From CAYQPF01 sp964419225 (GTDB lineage Bacteria > Cloacimonadota > Cloacimonadia > Cloacimonadales > CAYQPF01): a DNA stretch of 9,002 bases. The position numbers and the translations under genes are program-made. The notes under the pieces are model-generated. The model was given only the letters and a program-made list of their open reading frames with translations. It was not told the origin of the DNA and made no database searches. This document shows positions 1-5,695 of the stretch, piece by piece (the stretch's first letter is position 1; each line of letters begins with the position of its first letter). Where the stretch lies: NCBI GenBank assembly GCA_964419225.1, contig CAYQPF010000182.1, positions 1-9,002 on the forward strand, in the 5' to 3' direction.

Positions 1-1128
1 GAGGAGTGGCTCACTTAAATTGGACGCTATGCTCATCGTGATTGGAATATCCACTGAAGTCCATTTTCTTAATACTTTCCCTTCTGGGCATATCATACAA
101 TCATTTTCTTTATCATAAATAAAACCATCTCTATTATGGGAATCATTGTTTAAATGTTCTGGTATTGATACAAATATTTCTGTATTCGGATTCTTATTTT
201 CTGCCTCCATGATTTCTGAAATACTGAAAAAACCTGCATCTGCAACAATTTTCTCAGGTGTTTGTTTATGTTTTTCCTGCAATTGATCTAAAGCAGGAGC
301 CAATTCTGCATAATCATTTGCATGATTAGTAGTGTTAGCATCCAAAACTAATTTATTTTCATCATCAACTACAACCTCGATGTTGTAACCTGGAATCATT
401 CTGCCCTTAACATTAACAATACTACTATCTGGATCTGTTACACTAATTTGTTTTTTATTTTCTTCTTCCATTTTCAAAAGACAGGCATTAAGTTTATCCA
501 GCTTCTTTTGAAAATAAGATATTTTACTTAATAACTCTGGCTCTGTAAGCTTTTCGGGATTTTCTTCTGCATCATCTGTTTGATCCTGTTTAATGCACAT
601 GCTTAAATATTTCTCAAAACTTATTTCTGTTTTAAGAATTAGTTCTTTTAACTCAGATAGCTCATATACTTCTTCATTAGATGCATTTGCTTTAAGCTTA
701 ACACTATCCAAAGCGACAAGCTTTAGGTTTATTAAGTGTCCCTCTGTTAGTTTTTTGTTGAAAAACTTCCAAAAATTCAAAATCATTTCGCTATTATCGG
801 CCCTGAAATCTGCAATTGTTTTGAAGTCAGGTGTTAGGCCTTGGATTAACCACATTAATTCTATGTTTCTATAGCATTCCTTTTCCAATTTACGACTACT
901 TGCAATTTTATTTAAATATCCATAAATCAACAAGGATAACATATGGCGAACTGAATAAGCACTTCTTCCAAATTTTGAATTACCCTTATATTGAAATTTT
1001 ACAGGTTCTTTGTGAATGGCTTCAGCAACGAATGAGTCTATTAATCTGATGATGTGCTTAGAAGGAATAAGCTCATCATAACTCAGGAACATCATTTGAG
1101 TTCTACTCTCACCTTTTATAAAACTCAT
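1..1128 (-). CDS. IS1182-family transposase, N-terminal 376 residues (cut by window edge)
   Basis: The open frame starts at the ATG at 1128-1126 and runs unbroken to base 1, so the C-terminus lies outside the window. A strong Shine-Dalgarno GGAGGT (1134-1139) sits 5 nt before the ATG. Residues about 10-110 look like the DUF772 N-terminal region of IS5/IS1182 transposases (YSVRHMLSLLIYGY, LTPDFKTIADFR). Two acidic residues of a DDE RNase H-like core are visible: D141 in VALDSVKLKANAS and D297 in IVADAGFFS. Between them are a charged, probably coiled-coil insert (about 155-225) and the family-like block TDPDSS...PGYN...VVVD. A CMICPEG segment near residue 345 begins the CxxC-containing part. 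The third catalytic Glu should lie beyond the edge; family members run to roughly 450-550 residues. The role is cut-and-paste DNA transposition. No frameshift or stop is seen, so the visible part is intact, but activity cannot be judged. Confidence 0.92.
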   Translation of the reverse strand, partial: MSFIKGESRTQMMFLSYDELIPSKHIIRLIDSFVAEAIHKEPVKFQYKGNSKFGRSAYSVRHMLSLLIYGYLNKIASSRKLEKECYRNIELMWLIQGLTPDFKTIADFRADNSEMILNFWKFFNKKLTEGHLINLKLVALDSVKLKANASNEEVYELSELKELILKTEISFEKYLSMCIKQDQTDDAEENPEKLTEPELLSKISYFQKKLDKLNACLLKMEEENKKQISVTDPDSSIVNVKGRMIPGYNIEVVVDDENKLVLDANTTNHANDYAELAPALDQLQEKHKQTPEKIVADAGFFSISEIMEAENKNPNTEIFVSIPEHLNNDSHNRDGFIYDKENDCMICPEGKVLRKWTSVDIPITMSIASNLSEPLL

Positions 1129-1145
1129 GTAGCACCTCCATTAAT

Positions 1146-1166
1146 TATACTATATAATATAGTATA
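1146..1166. repeat. Perfect 9-bp inverted repeat over the transposase -10 box
   Basis: TATACTATA (1146-1154) and TATAGTATA (1158-1166) are exact reverse complements separated by 3 bp. The palindrome covers the proposed -10 hexamer and the start-site region, the geometry of a repressor operator. The sequence is very AT-rich, so the palindrome could also be fortuitous or simply a melting region. No regulator gene is visible in the window. Confidence 0.5.
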
Positions 1167-1183
1167 TTTATGCTTCATGTCAA
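1154..1183 (-). promoter_or_regulatory. Promoter of the IS transposase
   Basis: On the minus strand a perfect -35 box TTGACA (1178-1183) is followed after 18 bp by TATTAT (1154-1159), one mismatch from the consensus -10. The predicted start of transcription is about 20 bp upstream of the ATG at 1128, leaving room for the GGAGGT ribosome site. The spacer is 1 bp longer than ideal. Confidence 0.6.
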
Positions 1184-1327
1184 ATACATATTATAAATTT
1201 CACACAGTCTCAAGGGAGAGGAAATTGTATTGTTGGCATGTTTTAAGTTTGTTTTAAATGACTAGAGGAGACAAGATTATCAAACACCTCTGGTATGATA
1301 CCCGTAAAATATGCTGGACGCTAGTCC

Positions 1328-3901
1328 CTATTTTATAAGCAGCATTTTATTTATTTTCTTGAAATTAGCAGTACTGAGTTTATAGAAATATATACCGCTG
1401 GCAACCGGTTTATCAGTATGATCTTTACCATTCCAAATAACAGTTTGCTTTCCGGCTGGTTGTTCTGTATTAACTAAGGTTTTGATCAATTGTCCTTTAG
1501 TATTATAAATCGAGAGATCAACCTTTGTTTTAGTTCTCAGGTTATAACTGATGGTAGTTTCGGGATTAAATGGATTAGGGTAATTTACAATCTTAGTGAA
1601 AGTTGTGCCTAACACATCATCCTGATTACCGACAAGCAGGCAATCAAAGTTTACCAAACTATCGGGATAAGATCCTAAGACAGCACCACTGGTAATCTGT
1701 AAAGGATAATTCACATAGTACAAGCTGTCCACGGAGGCTCTGTAAAGTTTAAAATTGATTGATTCTGTTTCTTCATTGAGATTGATAATCATACTAAAAT
1801 AAGCCACACCATTTACATTATTGACAATAGTTTTTCCCACACAGGAATCTCCTCTAAAAGCTGCAAAGACATCATTCTGTTGGGCATAAAAACCAACGGC
1901 TTTGACAGTACCAAGAATTGTGGCACTGTTTGTCGGGGAAATCAGAGGTTCCCAGTCAGGTGGAGTTCTGAGATCATTATTTTCAGGAAAATTCTGAGTT
2001 GCAGTTGTTCCATATGTCAAGGTGCAAGGTTCTGAGACTTTTATCCAATAACCCTTATCAGGGATCAGAGCCAGCATATTACTCAAAAAAGAAGGATATC
2101 CAGGGATATAGGTTTGATTTGTACTTTTAATCTGCAGTAAATGAGGCATGATCGAGGACAAAGATGTTTCTGTATCCTGGGGAGTTTGAGGAGTAAATCC
2201 AACTAAGTTCCAGCCTTGATTTAGCGGGATCGCTGAATTCAATCCGGGAGTAGGAGAATAAACGCTGAGTTGAGTTAAAGAATCAGTATTAACCCAATAG
2301 GCCTGTCCGTCAGTAAGGGAAGTCAGAGTATTTTGGGTATCAGGTAAGAGTGGGTCGAAAGAAGAGTTCATATCTTTGATCTGGAGAACATGATCAAGGA
2401 TAGGAGAAAATATATTCCTAATATTCATATTTACAGGATGCAAATTCAAACTCATCAGGTTCCAGCCTGGATTGAAATCTATAACCTGAGGAGGATTAGC
2501 TGGAGTAAGAGTCACATTCAGGATTGTTGCTGCCCCTTCGTTTACCACCACCCCGTTGATTATTTGAGAAGTGTATCCTGTGGCACTTACAGTGACATTA
2601 TATGTGCCCGGAGCAATAGGTCTGTAATAATCACCAAAATCAGGATCTGTGAAGACCTGAGAATGATCTCCATCATGAGAATTGACTTTAAACTGTGCAT
2701 TCACAGGATTCCCGGAAATATCGGTAATAATTCCCCGGATTCCGAAATAAGCGTTTTCTAAATATTTCAATAAGGACTGATAATTATAATTCCAATGATT
2801 TAACAATTGATTATTAGGCACTATATAGTCATTCGATAATTCTATGGTAACTTCTCTACCATAGCAAAAATAGGTTGTATAATCCTGTCTTCCGCCATGT
2901 ACGGGAAACCAGGCCCAGCCGTTGGTGATCCCATTCTCAAAATCGTCCATATAACCATTTGGAGCATTAGCTTGAGCTGTATCTGCATAAGCACGGCAGA
3001 TTGTTTGCAGCCAGGCATCGTCTTTATGTACACGTTGAAAACAATCCCAAGGATAATTCAAGACTTCAACTCCGCCATGGAAGTTAGCTGATATGACAAA
3101 ATGATGGGATGCTATGAAATCCTTCATAGCGATAGTTTCAGGCTGCCAGGCTTCTCCATCGGGATGATCACCTTCTGCAGGATCAGGGAAATTCCTGTTC
3201 ATATCTATTTCATTGGAATTATATCTCCAGGCTCCATTAACAGAATTATTCCCGCCGTGATATGTTCCATCGGGATTTGCCAAAGGATTGATCCAGATTT
3301 CGAGGTTATTGACCATATTCGTGACACGTGTATCCTGATTGTAATTGGAAGTAAGATAATCAATAAAGTGCAGCATGGTAACATAACCCAGAGGTTCATT
3401 CCCATGAATTGAGGATGAATACATCACTTCCGGCTCTGCTTCTTCAGTGTTTACATTATCCGAGATCACAAGAAAGAGTAGAGCTCTGCCTTCAATTGTC
3501 GTTCCAATATTTTCTAAACGACATATCTCTGGGAAATCTGCTACAAATTGGTTCATGAGATCTATATATCCTTCGTAGGTTGGATAAACATCCCAGGTAC
3601 GCAAAGAATCTCTGTCTGATGTGGTTCTTACAGTAGTTAGAGTACTTGGATGCGGTAAGAAAGTTATCTGATAATTTAATTTCTGAAAATTAGCCAGTTC
3701 TTTACTGTTGGCATAAGCCCAGACAGTGTTATTTTTAACATTGGCTATGGAAATGATGCGGGTAATTGTTTCCAGTTCCTGATGTTTGGAAATGTTAAAT
3801 TTAAAATAATTTTCCCCGTCATTGGCTAAGGGATTGGCAAATAAGCCCGATAAATCCATGACAAAAAGGCACACTAATACCAGTTTAATAAAAAATCTCA
3901 T
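1328..3901 (-). CDS. Secreted M14 zinc carboxypeptidase with C-terminal sorting domain
   Basis: An 857-residue exported metallocarboxypeptidase, predicted to remove C-terminal residues from peptides outside the inner membrane. The ATG at 3901-3899 is chosen because it opens a signal peptide (MRFFIKLVLVCLFVMDLSGL) and has GAGG 5 nt upstream; an in-frame ATG at 3988 would add 29 unlikely residues. The M14 domain spans about 100-385. Zinc ligands are H166 and E169 (SIHGNEP) and H275 (NFHGG). Substrate-binding residues are R226 and N235-R236 (RYN...IDMNRNF), and the general base is E354 (EVTIELS). The block NGWAWFPVHGGRQDY resembles the M14B (CPD/CPN-like) signature, but the usual Tyr (CPA Tyr248 equivalent) is Phe332. 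A carboxypeptidase-regulatory-like beta domain follows (about 386-468), then two related GWNL...QIK...YW repeats (about 476-548 and 559-631), a beta-rich domain (about 650-755) and a sorting/FlgD-Ig module (about 772-857, YPNPFNPETTISY...SGIYFYKL). The last suggests type IX-like secretion or surface attachment. The gene stands apart from the TPR gene upstream. Confidence 0.93.
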   Translation of the reverse strand: MRFFIKLVLVCLFVMDLSGLFANPLANDGENYFKFNISKHQELETITRIISIANVKNNTVWAYANSKELANFQKLNYQITFLPHPSTLTTVRTTSDRDSLRTWDVYPTYEGYIDLMNQFVADFPEICRLENIGTTIEGRALLFLVISDNVNTEEAEPEVMYSSSIHGNEPLGYVTMLHFIDYLTSNYNQDTRVTNMVNNLEIWINPLANPDGTYHGGNNSVNGAWRYNSNEIDMNRNFPDPAEGDHPDGEAWQPETIAMKDFIASHHFVISANFHGGVEVLNYPWDCFQRVHKDDAWLQTICRAYADTAQANAPNGYMDDFENGITNGWAWFPVHGGRQDYTTYFCYGREVTIELSNDYIVPNNQLLNHWNYNYQSLLKYLENAYFGIRGIITDISGNPVNAQFKVNSHDGDHSQVFTDPDFGDYYRPIAPGTYNVTVSATGYTSQIINGVVVNEGAATILNVTLTPANPPQVIDFNPGWNLMSLNLHPVNMNIRNIFSPILDHVLQIKDMNSSFDPLLPDTQNTLTSLTDGQAYWVNTDSLTQLSVYSPTPGLNSAIPLNQGWNLVGFTPQTPQDTETSLSSIMPHLLQIKSTNQTYIPGYPSFLSNMLALIPDKGYWIKVSEPCTLTYGTTATQNFPENNDLRTPPDWEPLISPTNSATILGTVKAVGFYAQQNDVFAAFRGDSCVGKTIVNNVNGVAYFSMIINLNEETESINFKLYRASVDSLYYVNYPLQITSGAVLGSYPDSLVNFDCLLVGNQDDVLGTTFTKIVNYPNPFNPETTISYNLRTKTKVDLSIYNTKGQLIKTLVNTEQPAGKQTVIWNGKDHTDKPVASGIYFYKLSTANFKKINKMLLIK

Positions 3902-3906
3902 ACAAT

Positions 3907-3910
3907 CCTC
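3907..3910 (-). promoter_or_regulatory. Ribosome binding site of the M14 peptidase gene
   Basis: On the minus strand GAGG lies 5 nt before the ATG at 3901. It decides the start in favour of the signal-peptide methionine. The site is unusual in being embedded in a GA dinucleotide tract, so neighbouring GAGA units give several overlapping weak alternatives. Confidence 0.65.
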
Positions 3911-3929
3911 TCTCTCTATTTCTCTCTCT
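3908..3929. repeat. CT/GA dinucleotide tract in the M14 leader
   Basis: (CT)5 at 3908-3917, then ATT, then (TC)4T at 3921-3929. On the coding strand this is a GA-rich leader that overlaps the ribosome site of the M14 gene and lies just downstream of the proposed -10 box. Length changes would alter the leader and ribosome-site spacing but not the reading frame. Confidence 0.7.
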
Positions 3930-3930
3930 A

Positions 3931-3959
3931 ATAATAATGTAATGCAAAAAATGGGCCAA
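3931..3959 (-). promoter_or_regulatory. Possible promoter of the M14 peptidase gene
   Basis: On the minus strand TTGGCC (3954-3959, four of six matches to TTGACA) is followed after 17 bp by TATTAT (3931-3936, five of six matches to TATAAT). It would give a leader of about 20 nt ending at the ATG at 3901. The weak -35 box and the AT-rich background make this tentative. Confidence 0.35.
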
Positions 3960-4008
3960 ATGCAATATACTTTCATCTGATTATGCATCCGGTAACGAAT
4001 TCTCTAGC

Positions 4009-4086
4009 AGTCCTTAGGACTCAAGACGCATAGCCTGCAACTTTAGTTGCAGGTATTAATAAACATCAATCCTCGTCCGTTAGGAC
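4009..4086 (-). repeat. Three-hairpin intergenic palindromic element (REP-like)
   Basis: Read on the minus strand, three short hairpins follow one another: GTCC-TAAC-GGAC (4075-4086), CCTGCAAC-TAAA-GTTGCAGG (4034-4053, pairing can extend to 9 bp with a 2-nt loop), and AGTCC-TAA-GGACT (4009-4021). The first and last share the same GTCC/GGAC stem. The central hairpin is followed by CTATGCGTC. From memory, similar mosaics (small GTCC/GGAC-type hairpins flanking a longer central one followed by GGCTATG-like sequence) recur in many intergenic regions of Bacteroidetes, Planctomycetes and related genomes, so I call it a dispersed palindromic repeat. No U-tract follows any stem, so it is not a classical intrinsic terminator, although it could end or stabilise the TPR mRNA. 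An alternative is a structured small RNA. Nothing else is recognisable in the rest of the 3902-4142 gap beyond the leader elements listed. Confidence 0.6.
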
Positions 4087-4142
4087 AAAAGATTATTACT
4101 TGTCTATAAGTTTTAACAAATTCTGTTAGATAACATGAAGAC

Positions 4143-5645
4143 TTAGTTAATTCTATTGCTCTTTAAATAATATTTGGCATTTTTATCACCCAGAGCTGCT
4201 GCTTTTTTATAGTACATTGTCCCGCGATTGGGTTTGCCGGTTTTATTATAAAGTTCACCCAGATTACACATAGCGTCTGTAGAATTGGGGTTAATTTCCA
4301 GGACCTGCAGATATGTCTTAATAGCCGGTTCCAACTGATTATTCAGTATTTGCAACTGACCTTTGAAACAATAATACATATCATTTTGTGGTGCACATTG
4401 GATCGCTTTATTAATATAGATAATAGCATTGGCTTTATCTCTTTTGTTGAAATAAATGGTACTGATATTGTAAAAAATATTTGCATCTGTTGGATCTAAT
4501 TCACCCGCTTTGATGAAACATTCTATTGCTTTGTCTCTGTTCTTTAAAGCTGAATATGAAACTCCCATGTTTTGATAATATCCTGTGTCTTTTTTGTATT
4601 GCAGAGCTTTTGTATAATATTCTATAGATTGCAGATATTTCCCCAAAAGTAGGTAGTCATATGCAATCATTGCTAAGGCTGAAGTATCTTCAGGTGTGAT
4701 TTCCAGTACCTTTTTATTGGTGTCTAATGCTAATTGATAATTCTTCTGTTTTTGATAAACATAACTTAGGTATTTAAGTAATTGAACATTATTAGGAACC
4801 TGTTCAAGCCCTTGGCTCAGCACTAAAACAGCTTTTTCATTATTGTTTCTATCTGCATAGAGTATAGCCAGTTCTAAATAGACATGAGGACTGGTTGGGT
4901 TAAGTTTTAAATTTTCTTCCAGAGGATATAAAGCTTTATCGTATTGTCCTTGTTCTGAATAACACTTACTGATAATAGAGTTTAAATTTATCAATTCAGA
5001 TTTTTCTGAAATTTTCTTGAATCTCTCAAGATTGGGATCAATTGTCATAGCTTGTTGAATCCTTTCAAGTGCTAAAGGATAATTTTTCTTGTAATATGCA
5101 CATTCAGCCAATGTTAATAGTATGCTTGAATTGTCATTATCAACTTCAGAATACTTGATAAAATATATTTCTGCATTATCATAATTTTTCAAAAGATAAT
5201 AACTTTTTGCTAAAAAGAACAAATTAACATGAGCTATATCTGTAATCAATTTTGGGCCAGATGGATAAAATGATTTATTCGAGGGATCAACGCCTTTTTT
5301 TACTTTTGGTAGATTATCTTCATTATGAAAACCGTTATATCTTAGCTCTCTGTTCCTTGAATACTCCAAATTTTCCCGTGGTGATTGTTCAGAAAGTATA
5401 AAATAATTAATGGCTTGCTGATAATCTTTTTGATTAAAATAAACATCTCCAATTTGATAATAAACATACTGCTTGCTTACACCGTTTTCTAAAGCAATCT
5501 TAAAATACTTAAGGGAACTTTGATAATCTGTATAAAAAATTTCCAATCCCAAATAATAGTATTGATATGCTTTCTCCAAACTCATTCCATACAAACTGAT
5601 CACACTCAGCAAAAACATCAATAACACAATTACACTTCTTCTCAT
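4143..5645 (-). CDS. Exported tetratricopeptide-repeat protein
   Basis: A 500-residue protein made almost wholly of TPR helical hairpins, so a protein-binding scaffold; the partner is unknown. The ATG at 5645-5643 is chosen because AGGAG (5651-5655) lies 5 nt upstream and because it opens a signal peptide or N-terminal anchor (MRRSVIVLLMFLLSVISLYG). A TTG start at 5672 would be inside the heptamer repeat and add nine residues. There is no lipobox Cys at the end of the hydrophobic segment. Roughly ten to eleven TPR units can be picked out, from about residue 25 to 490, with typical spacing of 32-36 residues (for example EAKSYYLLKNYDNAEIYF-like, GVSYSALKNRDKAIECF). A non-repeat insert at about 88-138 holds NRELRYNGF and FYPSGP. 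It ends in a short Sel1-like stretch (KKAAALGDKNAKYYL). Only 34 bp separate it from the HELTH gene upstream, which suggests one transcript. Proteins like this are common in envelope assembly and peptidase-associated complexes, but no function can be assigned here. Confidence 0.9.
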   Translation of the reverse strand: MRRSVIVLLMFLLSVISLYGMSLEKAYQYYYLGLEIFYTDYQSSLKYFKIALENGVSKQYVYYQIGDVYFNQKDYQQAINYFILSEQSPRENLEYSRNRELRYNGFHNEDNLPKVKKGVDPSNKSFYPSGPKLITDIAHVNLFFLAKSYYLLKNYDNAEIYFIKYSEVDNDNSSILLTLAECAYYKKNYPLALERIQQAMTIDPNLERFKKISEKSELINLNSIISKCYSEQGQYDKALYPLEENLKLNPTSPHVYLELAILYADRNNNEKAVLVLSQGLEQVPNNVQLLKYLSYVYQKQKNYQLALDTNKKVLEITPEDTSALAMIAYDYLLLGKYLQSIEYYTKALQYKKDTGYYQNMGVSYSALKNRDKAIECFIKAGELDPTDANIFYNISTIYFNKRDKANAIIYINKAIQCAPQNDMYYCFKGQLQILNNQLEPAIKTYLQVLEINPNSTDAMCNLGELYNKTGKPNRGTMYYKKAAALGDKNAKYYLKSNRIN

Positions 5646-5650
5646 TCTCT

Positions 5651-5655
5651 CTCCT
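5651..5655 (-). promoter_or_regulatory. Ribosome binding site of the TPR gene
   Basis: AGGAG on the minus strand, 5 nt before the ATG at 5645. It fixes the start downstream of the heptamer repeat and rules out the longer TTG-initiated frame. As in the M14 gene, it runs into a GAGAGA stretch. Confidence 0.75.
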
Positions 5656-5660
5656 ACACT

Positions 5661-5695
5661 AACAACTAACAATTAACAACTAACAACTAACAACT
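5661..5695. repeat. Five tandem 7-bp units (AACAACT)
   Basis: Units at 5661-5667, 5668-5674 (AACAATT, one C-to-T change), 5675-5681, 5682-5688 and 5689-5695; on the coding strand the unit reads AGTTGTT. The array fills the gap between the HELTH gene and the TPR gene and also encodes the last residues (VVSC) and stop of the HELTH protein. Because 7 is not a multiple of 3, successive TAG/TAA codons fall in every frame. It resembles the heptanucleotide short tandem repeats described in cyanobacteria and other phyla. Confidence 0.9.

Larger units (their letters stand above)
1..1300 (-). mobile_element. IS1182-like insertion sequence, partial; upstream end not resolved
   Basis: The transposase and its upstream region belong to an insertion sequence whose far end is outside the window. 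The near end must lie between the transposase promoter (about 1183) and the stop codon of the M14 peptidase (1328). The terminal inverted repeat and target duplication cannot be called because only one end is present, so the end given here is approximate. The 1184-1327 stretch has no convincing gene. It holds small palindromes, for example GGTAT-G-ATACC at 1292-1302 and AGAGG/CCTCT at 1264-1268 and 1287-1291, which may be subterminal IS structure or chance. Confidence 0.55.

Noticed and set aside
593..1257. Plus-strand open frames of 67-93 codons opposite the transposase
   Set aside because: They lie antisense to, or just upstream of, a well-supported transposase frame with its own ribosome site. 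They have no family resemblance and no good ribosome sites.
21..1323. Direct repeat TGGACGCTA at 21-29 and 1315-1323 as IS ends or target duplication
   Set aside because: One copy lies inside the transposase reading frame, and 9-bp coincidences are expected many times in 9 kb.
1316..1327. GGAC-GCTA-GTCC hairpin next to the M14 stop as another copy of the hairpin element
   Set aside because: It has only a 4-bp stem and lacks the central hairpin and CTATGCG block, so it is at chance level.
2390..3412. Several plus- and minus-strand open frames within the M14 gene
   Set aside because: They are shadows of a long gene with intact catalytic motifs. Their translations have no recognisable domain.
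3902..3988. Upstream start giving an 886-residue M14 protein
   Set aside because: The extra 29 residues would put charged sequence before the signal peptide, and they are encoded by the leader, proposed promoter and GA tract. The start at 3901 has a spaced ribosome site.
4034..4053. Intrinsic terminator after the TPR gene
   Set aside because: The stem is strong (9 bp) but is followed on the minus strand by CTATGCGTC rather than a U-tract. It is better explained as part of the three-hairpin element.
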